A stretch of DNA of 64,000 nt from Rhodothermales bacterium (GCA_951812335.1 OX638293.1:2377584-2441583), one strand, 5' to 3'; positions 33,175 to 42,979 are shown, counted from the first letter of the stretch. A program made the numbers and translations. The notes: a model not told the origin generated them from the sequence alone.

Positions 33175-36100
33175 TTAACGTTTGATTACGGCCTCGTCGA
33201 AATTCATCAGGGTGTTGGCGACCACCGTCAAGGCGGCCAATTGCGCCGGATCGAAGCGTTCGTCGCGTGGATATTCGCCGACGCTCAGCAGATCGAGCGC
33301 GCTCTTGCGGTCGGCTCCGAAAGCGTTCAGTTCCTCTTCGTACAGCCCGGCGAGCAGCTCCACCTCTTCGTCGTCGGGCAGGCGGCTGGTGAGAAGCCGG
33401 TAGCCCAGAGCGATTTGCGCTCGCGCGTCGCCCTGCTCTTCGCGCAGCAGACGCTCGGCCAGCAGGCGGGAGGCCTCGACATACTGGGGATCGTTCAACA
33501 ACACCAGCGCCTGCAGAGGCGTGCTCGTGCTTTGCCGGCGGACGGTGCAGATGTTGCGCTCCGACGTGTCGAAACTCATCATCGACGGCGGAGGCGTGGT
33601 TCGCTTCCAGATCGTGTACATGCTGCGCCTGTACAAATTATCCCCCTGATCCTGCGCGTATTCCGTCGCATTGCGCGTGGCCAGTTCCTTCCATAGCCCT
33701 TCCGGCTGGTAGGGTTTGACGGGAGGCCCTCCGATGTCGTCCACGAGCAGACCGCTTGCAGCCAGCGCGTGATCCCGTATCATCTCGGCAGGCATGCGGT
33801 AGCTGGGACCTCGCGCCAGCAGGGTATTATCCGGGTCTTTTTCGAGTAGGGCCGGACCGGCTATGGAGCGCTGCCGGTACGCAGCGGAGGTGACGATCAG
33901 TTTTTGCAGGGCCTTGACGTCCCAATCCAGGTCCACGAACGTGATGGCAAGCCAGTCGAGGAGTTCGGGATGGGTGGGCAGCGCGCCCTGGCTGCCAAAA
34001 TCGTCGGGGGTGGACACCAGTCCGTTGCCGAAATACATCTGCCAGTACCGGTTCACGGTCACCCGCGCGAACAGCGGATGGTCCGGGTCGGTCAACCACT
34101 CGGCAAGGCCCCTGCGGTTCGGGGGAAGATCCTCCGGAAACGCCATGATGGAGACCGGCGTGGCCCGCTCCACGCGCTCGGCAGGCGCGTCGTACTGCCC
34201 GCGGTCCAGAATGTAGGTGGGGCGCGGCCTGGACATATCCCGCATCGCCATGACTTCGGGCAGCAGAGACACGATCTCGTTTTCTTCGCCCCGCACCCTG
34301 GTCAACGCAGCGAAATCCTCCGCATACTGCGGCGCCGAGGTGGTGACATAGTAATCGCGGAGGGCTGCGCGCCGGTCGTCGGGATGGGTTGCCGCAGGCG
34401 TATCCGCAATGCCGCCCGGCAGGTCCGTCGAGCCGTGCACCGCCGCCACCTCCAGCGTCGTCAGGCGCCGGTCGTAGATGCGGAATTCATCGACCGCCAC
34501 GCTATCGAGCCGGGGCGAGTTACCCCCGAAAAAACCGATCCGCAGGTTGCCCGACCGGGCCGGCTCCGTCGGCTCTCCCGTGGTGGGATCGATGGTGAAC
34601 AGGATGCTTTGTTTCAGGTTGTCCACCTCGACTTCGGAGGCTATACGCTCGCCGTCGAGATAGAGCGCCAGCCCTTGCGCGCGGCTGGACCCGTCGTACG
34701 TCATCACGATGTGGTTCCACCTGTCCGCGGGAATCGCATCGAGCGATCGGATCCGGATGGAATTGTCCGGGGCTACGCGGTTGACGCTGACCGAGATCGT
34801 GCCGTCTTCCTCCAGCACGCAGAGATAGCCCTGGCGTCCGTTAAAAAGGCCATCGGTCTTTGTAAAAAGCGGCCCCGACACGTCCTCGCCGAGGATCCTG
34901 AACCACAGGCTGACGCTGAAGGGCTCGTTGCGCTCGAAGTAGTAGCGGTTCGGTCCCATGTCGAGCTGCCCGTCGCCCTGCAACACCAGCGCCGAATCGA
35001 AGCGGCCCGGCTCGGATACGGGAAGCTTGTCTATATCTCCGGAAAAATAGCCGGGGCCATCCGGATCCAACCGGTTTTCCAGATGGAAGATATCGTCTCC
35101 GTTGTCGTTGACCCCTTCCTCGAAACCATCGAGCGGGTAATAGCCAATGAGTCCCTGGGGCGCGACCTGCCGCGATCCGGACTCGAAATCGGCCAGCCAG
35201 CGCTCGAAGCCTTCGTCGAAAGTCGGGTTGTCTATGGCCGTTTTTTCTTCATAGGCCGCGATCTGCGCACGCAGCGGAGCGAGTTTTTCCCGCGCCTCCT
35301 CGTCCTCCAGAATCACGGTAGGACTCGCCACACCGGAGTACGGAGAGGCGCCGGATTCGTTTACGCTGTTGAAGAAATCGAAAAGCTGGTAATACTCCTT
35401 TTGGCTGATGGGATCGAATTTGTGGTCGTGGCAGCGCGCGCATTCCATGGTCAGTCCCAGGAACGCCGTTCCGAAGGTGTTGGTGCGGTCGGCTACGTAT
35501 TCGACGCGATACTCTTCGAGAACGATGCCGCCTTCCTGACTCTGCAAGTGGTTGCGGTTGAAGCCGGTGGCCAGTCGCTGCTCGACAGTCGGATCGGGCA
35601 GCAAATCCCCGGCAAGTTGCCAGGTCACGAAATCGTCGAAGGGCAGATTCTCGTTGAAAGCCTCGATGACCCAGTCCCGCCAGGGCCACATACTGCGCAA
35701 GCCGTCATCCTGATAGCCGTGGCTGTCGGCATAACGGGCCACATCCAGCCATTCTGTGGCCATACGCTCGCCGTAGGCCGGCGAGGCCAGCAGACGGTCC
35801 ACGACGTTTTCGTAGGCGTCCTCGCCGGTATCGGTCAGGAAAGCATCGACTTCTTCGAGCGCAGGGGGCAGCCCGGTCAAATCGAAGGTCACGCGGCGAA
35901 TCAGGGTTTCCTTTGCAGCCGCCGTCGAAGGACTCAATCCTTCCCGTTTCAGACGATCGAGAATAAAATAGTCGATGCCGTTGCGGGGCCAGGCCGGGTC
36001 GTCGATTTCGGGCAGTTCCGGCTTGACGGGCGGGATGAGCGACCAGTGCGGTTTGTATTCGGCGCCTTGTTCGATCCATTTGAAGATCATGGCGGCTTCT

Positions 36101-36468
36101 TCCGGCGTGACATTCAGGTTGGACTCCGGCGGCGGCATCCTGTAGTCCGGATCGTCGGAGGTCAGGCGATGAAAAATCTCGCTCTTTCCCGGACTGCCGG
36201 GCGCCAGAGCGAATTTGCGGCGGCTCTCGCTGAGGCGCATAAAAGCGCCGCTCTCGGTGTCGAGCCTGAAATCCGTCGTACGGGCGTTGTCGTCGGGTCC
36301 GTGGCACGGGAAACACCGATCGGACAAGATGGGCTTCACATGGAAATTGAAATCGACCCGCTCCGGCAGTTTATCCTGACTGTCGGCGATCTCGGCGGGC
36401 ATATTGGGCCCGCACCCCGCCAGATAGAAGAAAACCGGAAGCAGTGTAACGCGGAGAAGCGTGGACAT
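33175..36468 (-). CDS. PSCyt1/DUF1549/LamG/DUF1553 multidomain lipoprotein
   Basis: 1097 residues. A lipobox FYLAGCGPN ends the signal (about residue 19). A planctomycete cytochrome c domain follows (CFPCHGPDDNARTTDFRLD), then DUF1549 (about 155-375, TEWLDVARYADSHGYQDD and RCHDHKFDPISQKEYYQLFD). A LamG-like concanavalin insert covers about 470-690, and DUF1553 covers about 800-1060 (NRYWQMYFGNGLVSTPDDFG). It is common in Planctomycetes, Verrucomicrobia and some Bacteroidota. The role is unknown but a redox-coupled periplasmic enzyme is plausible. It is the first gene of the operon. Confidence 0.87.
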   Translation of the reverse strand: MSTLLRVTLLPVFFYLAGCGPNMPAEIADSQDKLPERVDFNFHVKPILSDRCFPCHGPDDNARTTDFRLDTESGAFMRLSESRRKFALAPGSPGKSEIFHRLTSDDPDYRMPPPESNLNVTPEEAAMIFKWIEQGAEYKPHWSLIPPVKPELPEIDDPAWPRNGIDYFILDRLKREGLSPSTAAAKETLIRRVTFDLTGLPPALEEVDAFLTDTGEDAYENVVDRLLASPAYGERMATEWLDVARYADSHGYQDDGLRSMWPWRDWVIEAFNENLPFDDFVTWQLAGDLLPDPTVEQRLATGFNRNHLQSQEGGIVLEEYRVEYVADRTNTFGTAFLGLTMECARCHDHKFDPISQKEYYQLFDFFNSVNESGASPYSGVASPTVILEDEEAREKLAPLRAQIAAYEEKTAIDNPTFDEGFERWLADFESGSRQVAPQGLIGYYPLDGFEEGVNDNGDDIFHLENRLDPDGPGYFSGDIDKLPVSEPGRFDSALVLQGDGQLDMGPNRYYFERNEPFSVSLWFRILGEDVSGPLFTKTDGLFNGRQGYLCVLEEDGTISVSVNRVAPDNSIRIRSLDAIPADRWNHIVMTYDGSSRAQGLALYLDGERIASEVEVDNLKQSILFTIDPTTGEPTEPARSGNLRIGFFGGNSPRLDSVAVDEFRIYDRRLTTLEVAAVHGSTDLPGGIADTPAATHPDDRRAALRDYYVTTSAPQYAEDFAALTRVRGEENEIVSLLPEVMAMRDMSRPRPTYILDRGQYDAPAERVERATPVSIMAFPEDLPPNRRGLAEWLTDPDHPLFARVTVNRYWQMYFGNGLVSTPDDFGSQGALPTHPELLDWLAITFVDLDWDVKALQKLIVTSAAYRQRSIAGPALLEKDPDNTLLARGPSYRMPAEMIRDHALAASGLLVDDIGGPPVKPYQPEGLWKELATRNATEYAQDQGDNLYRRSMYTIWKRTTPPPSMMSFDTSERNICTVRRQSTSTPLQALVLLNDPQYVEASRLLAERLLREEQGDARAQIALGYRLLTSRLPDDEEVELLAGLYEEELNAFGADRKSALDLLSVGEYPRDERFDPAQLAALTVVANTLMNFDEAVIKR

Positions 36469-36484
36469 GCGGAAGAACAGGCAT

Positions 36485-36778
36485 TTACCATCTTACATGG
36501 GGGCAATATAGGGAATGTGAGTGTTCCGTGAAGCGTATTAGCATATGGTAGAGCACGCCCGGCCTGGCCTTACGGGCACGCCAGGCGTGGCTGAGCGGCT
36601 GCCACGATTGGTCCGCCGAATCCGTCCGTGTGCGAAAGCGCTCCTCGACAACGGCCTTCCCATCCGCGGCGATAGCCTTCATGAAAAACCGCAGGGCGTG
36701 CACGATTTCTACGCCGCCGAACCCGGAAACATGGCGTGATTCGGGTACCATGCAGTACGCAATACGTACATTATGCAA
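36485..36778 (-). CDS. Possible small protein, phage virion-morphogenesis-like fragment
   Basis: A 97-codon frame (start TTG at 36778, or ATG at about 36751). Its middle, GKAVVEERFRTRTDSADQSW then QPLSHAWRARKARPGVL, recalls Mu-like phage morphogenesis proteins, but the match is short and unsupported by neighbours. The frame starts inside the palindrome pair at 36771-36825. No ribosome-binding site is visible. It could equally be chance; the rest of this 390-bp gap (36469-36858) shows nothing else. Confidence 0.25.
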   Translation of the reverse strand: MHNVRIAYCMVPESRHVSGFGGVEIVHALRFFMKAIAADGKAVVEERFRTRTDSADQSWQPLSHAWRARKARPGVLYHMLIRFTEHSHSLYCPHVRW

Positions 36779-36825
36779 TTATTGCATAATACATGTCTTG
36801 TCTATGCATTAATTGCATAGACAAG
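36771..36825. promoter_or_regulatory. Two adjacent AT-rich palindromes
   Basis: TTATGCAATTATTGCATAA (36771-36789) is a near-perfect palindrome. CTTGTCTATGCA (36797-36808) pairs with TGCATAGACAAG (36814-36825) around TTAAT. Both contain an ATGCA...TGCAT core and their centres are about 31 bp apart. This suggests a dimeric regulator's operator or a bidirectional terminator; neither stem is followed by a T-run. They stand 34 bp from the egtD stop and upstream of the possible small gene. Confidence 0.6.
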
Positions 36826-36858
36826 GAAAAGTGGACCTAATCCACTCACGCAGATCCC

Positions 36859-37920
36859 TCACAAAACAGTCAGGTACTGCACGCTGAACAGGCGGTTCGC
36901 ATCCATCCAGACATTCCGTACGGAAAACCCGGCGCGCTTGGCAAGGCCCCGGAAACGTTCCAGCGTGAACTTGTACGAATACTCGACACAGATGGGCTCG
37001 CCCTCCTCGAAACGGATACGATGCCCGTTCACGCGCACGGTCTGATCGCATGCGCTCACCAGACACATTTCGATCCGCCCCTCGTCAAGGTTATAGACGG
37101 CCCGGTGCCGGAAAGCGTCCAGGTCGAACGTCGCCCCCAGTTCCCTGTTCATGCGGCGCAGCAGGTTCTTGTTGAACGCCGCCGTAACGCCTTGCGAGTC
37201 GTTGTACGCCGCCTCGACTGTAGCTCGGTCCTTTTCGAGGTCTACCCCGATCAGCAGCCCACCGCCGGGACCCGCTGCCTGCGCCATACGTGCAAGAAAG
37301 GCATGCGCCTCGTGCGGCTCGAAATTACCTATGGTGGATCCGGGGAAATAGACCGCCGTACGCGCCGCATCGAACCCGTTGGAGGGAACCGCAAAGGAGG
37401 TCGTATAATCCGCGGGAACGGCGCGCATGGGAATACGCGGGTACATTTCCTGGAGGCGTCGCATCGAGGCGCTCAGATGCTCCTTGGAAATGTCGATGGC
37501 CACGTAGCCGGCCGGTTCCGGCATGCGGTCCAGCAGAAGGCGCGTCTTCAGGCTGCTTCCGCTACCGTATTCGAGAAGCAGGCAACGGGAGCCGAGGCAG
37601 GCGACGATCTCGTCGAGATGCTCCTCCATGATGGCAAACTCCGTACTGGTCGGATAATACTCCTCCAGTTCCGTAATCCGATCGAAGAGGCGCGAACCGC
37701 GGGCGTCGTAGAGGTATTTGCATGGAAGAGACTTGGGCGTACGCCCCATCCCCTCCAGGACGTCCGCAAGCAAGGCATCGGAAGAGGAGGGTGGACTGCC
37801 CCCTCCTTCGGCCGGTTCCCCGACGTTACCGGCATGGTTTCCCCCCGGGGAGGCGGATGCATGTTCCTCGCCGGAGGAAGCGGCAGCACTCCCTGCGGGA
37901 GCAGATACAGAACGTTTCAT
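36859..37920 (-). CDS. egtD: L-histidine N-alpha-methyltransferase (ergothioneine biosynthesis)
   Basis: 353 residues. It methylates histidine three times to hercynine, the first step of ergothioneine synthesis. The SAM-binding core is LLLEYGSGSSLKTRLLLD (about 114-131), with KYLYDARGSRLFDRITELEE upstream and TAVYFPGSTIGNFEPHEAHA downstream, all typical of EgtD. The first ~45 residues are a low-complexity Ser/Gly/Ala stretch not expected in the family, so the start may be further in, though no better start is evident. It is on the same strand as egtB, 215 bp downstream of it. Confidence 0.9.
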   Translation of the reverse strand: MKRSVSAPAGSAAASSGEEHASASPGGNHAGNVGEPAEGGGSPPSSSDALLADVLEGMGRTPKSLPCKYLYDARGSRLFDRITELEEYYPTSTEFAIMEEHLDEIVACLGSRCLLLEYGSGSSLKTRLLLDRMPEPAGYVAIDISKEHLSASMRRLQEMYPRIPMRAVPADYTTSFAVPSNGFDAARTAVYFPGSTIGNFEPHEAHAFLARMAQAAGPGGGLLIGVDLEKDRATVEAAYNDSQGVTAAFNKNLLRRMNRELGATFDLDAFRHRAVYNLDEGRIEMCLVSACDQTVRVNGHRIRFEEGEPICVEYSYKFTLERFRGLAKRAGFSVRNVWMDANRLFSVQYLTVL

Positions 37921-38135
37921 GACTTCGGTGGCGGATAGCGTTCGGACAATATACCTGAAAGCGCCGCCGAGGGTGTAGCGATGTTCGTACGAAAACGTTG
38001 GGCCAGGGTTGCACGGAAAGATATTATCTTTTCTCCCGCTAACGGCATGGATCGATGTACGAGTCCGGTAGATATCGTCCGGTATACATCCGACGATCCG
38101 GACAAATCTTTTCGGCAGGAAATGTACACCGCTTG

Positions 38136-39488
38136 TTACGGATCGCGGGCCAACCGGAATCCCGTGAATTGCCAGGCAGCTTCCGGCGGAAAGAAATTAC
38201 GATACGTGGGGCGTATGTGCGTCCCGGGGGTGGCGCACGAGCCGCCGCGCAGCACGAACTGGTTGCACATGAACTTGCCGTTGTACTCCCCGAGCGCCCC
38301 TTCGGCAGGAGCATAGCCGGGATAGGGAGCATACTGACTGCGCGTCCATTCCCATACGTCGCCGTAGAGTTGCCGCAGCATCGCAGCTCCTGCGCCGGTC
38401 GATCCGTTCGTTCCGGCTGCACTGTGCGGGCGAGCGGGCCTGGGATGCATGGGGGCATCTTCCAGAAAATGTGCGTCCCCTTTGGATGGAGAGCAGGCGG
38501 ACGCCGCCACCTCCCATTCCTGTTCCGTGGGGAGCCGGGCGCCTGCCCAGCGGGCATAGGCATCCGCCTCGAAATAACTGATGTGCGCGACCGGCTCGTT
38601 CGGGGCCACGGGCCTCATTCCGCCCAGCGTGTAGGTCCACCAGGCGCCGTCCCGCCGCTCCCAGTAAAAGGGTTCGGTCCATCCGCGTTCCCGGACGGTA
38701 GCCCACCCCATGGACAGCCACCATTCGGGACGCCGGTACCCGCCGTCTTCCATGAACGCCATGAATTCGGCATTCGTAACGGGCCGGTCCGCCAGAAGAA
38801 AATCCTCAAGAAAACATCGGTGCCTCGGCCCCTCGATGTCGAAAGCGAACCCGCCCCCGGCATGGCCGATCTCATATACCCCCGCATCGAACGGGACCCA
38901 TGTCAGGGGCGACGCATCTACCGCTTCGTTTTCGAAGGCCTCGTAGACGGGGCGTAGCGGATTCACCGAAAGCACATGCTTGATGTCCGTCATAATGAGT
39001 TCCTGGTGCTGCTGCTCGTGCTGCATGCCCAACTCGATAACCGGAGCAGCCTTCTGTGCAACATCCGGGTCCGCCTTTTCCATGAACCGGAGCAGGTACT
39101 CGTCCACGTGGCGCCGGTACGCCATCACCTCGGCCACCGTAGGCCGGGAAATATATCCCCGCCGGTCCCGGCAGTGCCGCTCTCCCTCCTGCACGTAATA
39201 GGAATTGAAGAGATAGGAATACTCGTCGTGGTACAAGGCGTACGACGGAGCGAATCCTCGGAGTGCGAACGTCTCGAAAAACCAGCTCGTATGGGCAAGG
39301 TGCCATTTGGTCGGGCTTACGTCCTCCATCGTCTGGATGACGCAATCTTCCACCGCAAGGGGTTCGACCAGGCGCTCCGTGGTCCGGCGTACGCGGCGAT
39401 AGGCTTCGGAGAGGCGTCCGAGCGAATCGCCGGGTTCCTGCCGGGTCCCGGCCGCTCCGTGCGCTATATCCGGTAAAACAGTGGGCAT
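38136..39488 (-). CDS. egtB: Ergothioneine biosynthesis sulfoxide synthase
   Basis: 450 residues. It joins hercynine to a thiol (gamma-glutamylcysteine or cysteine) with iron and oxygen. The N-terminal DinB-like domain carries the iron ligands: HLAHTSW (His63/His66 region) and MQHEQQHQELIM (His157, His161). The C-terminal half is an FGE-sulfatase fold (PVTNAEFMAFMEDGGYRRPE, VLRGGSCATPGTHIRPTYRN). It is transcribed away from malQ with 98 bp between their starts. EgtC and EgtE are not seen nearby. Confidence 0.9.
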   Translation of the reverse strand: MPTVLPDIAHGAAGTRQEPGDSLGRLSEAYRRVRRTTERLVEPLAVEDCVIQTMEDVSPTKWHLAHTSWFFETFALRGFAPSYALYHDEYSYLFNSYYVQEGERHCRDRRGYISRPTVAEVMAYRRHVDEYLLRFMEKADPDVAQKAAPVIELGMQHEQQHQELIMTDIKHVLSVNPLRPVYEAFENEAVDASPLTWVPFDAGVYEIGHAGGGFAFDIEGPRHRCFLEDFLLADRPVTNAEFMAFMEDGGYRRPEWWLSMGWATVRERGWTEPFYWERRDGAWWTYTLGGMRPVAPNEPVAHISYFEADAYARWAGARLPTEQEWEVAASACSPSKGDAHFLEDAPMHPRPARPHSAAGTNGSTGAGAAMLRQLYGDVWEWTRSQYAPYPGYAPAEGALGEYNGKFMCNQFVLRGGSCATPGTHIRPTYRNFFPPEAAWQFTGFRLARDP

Positions 39489-39586
39489 TCGAACAACCCT
39501 CGCAATATGGAATCGGAATACCTGAAGGATACGTGTATTTTACGAGATGTGCGTAAACCTTTCCACTGATTGTATATAGCATATCC

Positions 39587-41305
39587 ATGTCGGCCTTTCG
39601 ATTCGACGACGCCCAGGAAATACTTCCCGTGACCGTCGGATCCTATACAAATCGTCCCGGAGGGGCTCTCCCCTTGCCGCGCTCCAGCGGCGTCCTGCTG
39701 CACATTACCTCGCTACCGGGCCCGTACGGCGCAGGCGATCTCGGGCCGGAAGCCTATCGTTTCGCGGATTTTCTGGCGGAAACGGGCCAGCGTATCTGGC
39801 AGGTGCTTCCGCTCGGCCCGGCGGGCCTTGGGGATTCGCCCTATTCCAGTCCGTCCACGTTCGCCATGGACCCGCTTTTCGCGAGCCCCGAGTTGATGAT
39901 GGAAGACGGCCTGCTGGATCCGGAAGAGGGACACGCCTTCATAAACCCGGCTCTCGATCGACTCGCCGAAGTCGAACAGGGCACAGTGCCTGCCGAGTAT
40001 CTTGCTTTCTATCCCGGCGACATCACCCCTCCCCACGCCTCCTGCGCGGATTTCGACAAAGCCCGGCGCATGAAAACCTTGCTCCTGGAAAGAGCCTTCG
40101 AACGTTTCGAAGCCGGAAAAACTCCCTTCGCCTTCGATCCCGCCGCTTGCGACGCCTTCTGCAGGGCCAATGCGCACTGGCTCGACGACTACGCCCTGTT
40201 CATGGCGCTGCGGGAAATGCACGGCAATGTCGAGTGGACAAAATGGGCCAGGCAGTACGCCATGCGAGATCCGGAAGCGCTCGAAGCGTTCTGCAACAAA
40301 CGAAACGCCCGCATCCGACAGTACAAATTCGCGCAGTTCGTGGCGTACGACCAGTGGAATCGCCTCAAACGCTACTGCAACGAACGGGATATCCTGTTAT
40401 TCGGCGACATTCCCATCTATGTGGCGCACGACAGCGCGGACGTATGGGCGCATCCCGACCTCTTTCGCCTCGACAAAAACGGGCAAAGCGCCTTTTCCGG
40501 GGGTGTTCCGCCCGATTATTTCAGCAAGACCGGACAGCACTGGGACAACCCGACGTACCGCTGGAAAAGGATGCGGAGGAACGATTTCGCATGGTGGGCC
40601 CGGCGGCTCGAAGCGATCCTGAACCAGGTAGACCTGGTGCGGCTGGATCATTTCCGGGGATTCCAGGCCTACTGGGAGATTCCCGACGGGGAAGAAACCG
40701 CCGTGAACGGAAAGTGGAGGGTCGGCCCGGGTCTATCCTTCTTCGAAAGCATGGAGAAGCGTCTCGGCCCCCTGCCGCTGGTGGCCGAGGACCTCGGAAT
40801 CGTCACCGAGGATGTGCACAACCTTATCCGCACGCTGGGCTTCCCCGGCATGGCCGTGCTCCAGTTCGCCTTCTGCCACGACGCCGACAACCCGTTCCTG
40901 CCGCATAACAATCCGCGGAATATCGTGCTGTATACGGGCACCCACGACAACGACACGTTCCTCGGGTGGTGGGAAAAGCTGGCTTCGGATCCGAAAAAGA
41001 AAAACGAGTACGAGTTCGCCCGCGCGTACCTCGGACTGGACGACTGCCCCGAACAGGAGGTGCACTGGGCGGCGCTGCGGACCGTGCTCGCCTCCCCTGC
41101 CGAGTATGTGGTCTTCCCGATGCAGGACCTGCTCGGACTGGGAACGGAGGCGCGCATGAACACGCCGGGCGTGCTTGGAGGAAATTGGGAATGGCGCTTT
41201 ACGCAAGACCAGTTGACACAGGATATCCGGGAACGCCTGAAACATCTTACCGGACTGTACGGGCGGACAGGGGGTACGGACATAACCAAATCAACCAATT
41301 CCTGA
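39587..41305 (+). CDS. malQ: 4-alpha-glucanotransferase (amylomaltase)
   Basis: 572 residues, GH77. It transfers glucan chains between maltooligosaccharides. It shows the family segments SSGVLLHITSLPGPYGAGDL, WQVLPLGPAGLGDSPYSSPS, the nucleophile DLVRLDHFRGFQAYWEIP and acid/base LVAEDLGIVTEDV, plus GTHDNDTFLGWW. A later Met could be the true start, but 39587 is kept because the next good homology begins about 30 residues in. It overlaps functionally with the glg genes that follow and lies 3 bp from the PhoD-like gene. Confidence 0.92.
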   Translation: MSAFRFDDAQEILPVTVGSYTNRPGGALPLPRSSGVLLHITSLPGPYGAGDLGPEAYRFADFLAETGQRIWQVLPLGPAGLGDSPYSSPSTFAMDPLFASPELMMEDGLLDPEEGHAFINPALDRLAEVEQGTVPAEYLAFYPGDITPPHASCADFDKARRMKTLLLERAFERFEAGKTPFAFDPAACDAFCRANAHWLDDYALFMALREMHGNVEWTKWARQYAMRDPEALEAFCNKRNARIRQYKFAQFVAYDQWNRLKRYCNERDILLFGDIPIYVAHDSADVWAHPDLFRLDKNGQSAFSGGVPPDYFSKTGQHWDNPTYRWKRMRRNDFAWWARRLEAILNQVDLVRLDHFRGFQAYWEIPDGEETAVNGKWRVGPGLSFFESMEKRLGPLPLVAEDLGIVTEDVHNLIRTLGFPGMAVLQFAFCHDADNPFLPHNNPRNIVLYTGTHDNDTFLGWWEKLASDPKKKNEYEFARAYLGLDDCPEQEVHWAALRTVLASPAEYVVFPMQDLLGLGTEARMNTPGVLGGNWEWRFTQDQLTQDIRERLKHLTGLYGRTGGTDITKSTNS

Positions 41306-41308
41306 TCG

Positions 41309-42961
41309 ATGGCTCCAGCAAAGAAGGGCGGAGACGTATCCCGCAGAAAATTCATTGCCGCCGGAAGCCAAACGGCGGCTGCGGCTCTCCTGGCCGGGGG
41401 TGTGCCTCAACAAATGGCTGCGCCTGCCGCACTGTCCTCCTGCGATGAAGAACCCGATCCTCAGTATAAGCGCTTCGGCTCCCGGATGATTGCCCGCCTC
41501 GTTGACGGCAAAGCGGACGAGGTCATCGAATGCGCGTCAGCCCACATGGAAGGAAACCCGATGGACCCGGAGCAGCACTATCTGCTGGCGCTGGCGTATG
41601 CCCAGAAAAACCAACTCGCACAAGCCGCAAATTATCTGCAACGGGCTATAGACGCAGGCATGCCGGTCAGCCGATTTCGAGCGGGCCCTCGGGAATGGAC
41701 CGCCTTGCTGGAAACGACGGATACGTTCAGAAAGCTGTCCGGTCAACAAGCCACCGCATTGGTCCATGGCCCCCTGCTCGGGTCGGTGACCGACCGCAGC
41801 GCCCGCTTCTGGGTGCGTACCGCCCGCGAGGCCGCCGTGCAGGTGCGTATCGGAACCGGGGCAATAGAACACACCTCGGAAGTTGTGCATACCCGTTCCG
41901 ACAAAGACTATACGGCCGTGCTGAACGTGGATAATCTTGAGGCAGATACGCTGTACACGTACGATATTGCGGTAGAAGGCCATGTCGAAGAACGAACCTG
42001 GTCTTTCAAAACATTCCCCGGGCAGGGCGCGGAGGCTCGTTTCGACATCGGGTTCGGTGGGTGCGCGGGATACACTCCCTGGCACGAGCGGATGTGGCGC
42101 ACGATCGCCTCGCATCGCCTCCCCCTCTTTTTGCTCACGGGCGACAACGTATACATCGACGACCCCACACGGCAGGCCGTACATCGCTATTGTTATTACC
42201 GGCGTCAGTCCCGGCCCGAATTCCGCGATTTCGTTGCATCGACCTCGATAGCGGCTATCTGGGACGATCACGACTTTGCGGACGACGACAGTTGGGGAGG
42301 TCCTCTCGTGGACGAACCCTCCTGGAAGCGACCTGTGTGGCATACGTTCCGGAATAATTGGAACAACCCGGCCTACGGAGGGGGCGAGGAACAACCCGGA
42401 TGCTGGTTCAAAGTATCGGTGGCCGATGTGGACATCTTCATGCTGGATGACCGCTATTATCGAACCGATCCCTCCCGGACCCCTGCCACCATGCTTGGGC
42501 CTGCCCAAAAGAGGTGGCTCTTCGACAGCCTGCACAGCGCAACAGGGACGTTCAAACTGCTTGTTACGTCCGTCCCGTGGGCCTACGGCGTAAAGCCGGG
42601 CAGTAAAGACCCCTGGGAGGGGTATGGAGAAGAACGCGACGAACTTTTTTCATTTCTTGCCCGGAATCGGATCGAAGGCGTGGTGCTCCTTTCAGGCGAT
42701 CGGCATCGGGCGGACATCTGGAAAATAGAAAGGCCGGACGGGTACGCCCTGTACGATTTCGAAAATGCCCGCCTCACCAACATCCATACACACCAAGTCC
42801 TGCCGGGCGCACTCTTCGGGTACAACGAAAAATGCACCTTCGGCAAACTGCGCTTCGACACACGAAAAGCAGACCCCGAAGTGACGTACGAAATCATTAC
42901 CATCGACAACGAGCCGGTTCACGCCTTCACTGTGAAACGTAGCCAGTTGCTGCATGGGTAA
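41309..42961 (+). CDS. PhoD-family alkaline phosphatase with Tat signal
   Basis: 550 residues. A twin-arginine signal (VSRRKFIAAGSQTAAAALLA) directs export of the folded enzyme. Residues about 50-125 look like a TPR-like helical pair (DPEQHYLLALAYAQKNQLA) that is unusual for PhoD. The phosphatase domain follows with LLTGDNVYIDDPTR, AIWDDHDFADDDSWGG and LSGDRHRADIW. The PhoD family hydrolyses phosphomonoesters or diesters outside the cell, with iron and calcium. The stop is 18 bp from the convergent glgX stop. Confidence 0.86.
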   Translation: MAPAKKGGDVSRRKFIAAGSQTAAAALLAGGVPQQMAAPAALSSCDEEPDPQYKRFGSRMIARLVDGKADEVIECASAHMEGNPMDPEQHYLLALAYAQKNQLAQAANYLQRAIDAGMPVSRFRAGPREWTALLETTDTFRKLSGQQATALVHGPLLGSVTDRSARFWVRTAREAAVQVRIGTGAIEHTSEVVHTRSDKDYTAVLNVDNLEADTLYTYDIAVEGHVEERTWSFKTFPGQGAEARFDIGFGGCAGYTPWHERMWRTIASHRLPLFLLTGDNVYIDDPTRQAVHRYCYYRRQSRPEFRDFVASTSIAAIWDDHDFADDDSWGGPLVDEPSWKRPVWHTFRNNWNNPAYGGGEEQPGCWFKVSVADVDIFMLDDRYYRTDPSRTPATMLGPAQKRWLFDSLHSATGTFKLLVTSVPWAYGVKPGSKDPWEGYGEERDELFSFLARNRIEGVVLLSGDRHRADIWKIERPDGYALYDFENARLTNIHTHQVLPGALFGYNEKCTFGKLRFDTRKADPEVTYEIITIDNEPVHAFTVKRSQLLHG

Positions 42962-42979
42962 GGGGGTAGCGCCTACCCC

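Noticed and set aside
33904-36531. An 875-codon plus-strand frame over the PSCyt1/DUF1553 gene
   Set aside because: It is a codon-bias shadow; the minus-strand product carries heme, DUF1549, LamG and DUF1553 features.
37921-38135. A 70-codon frame between egtB and egtD
   Set aside because: No ribosome-binding site, no recognisable domain and it overlaps the start region of egtD.
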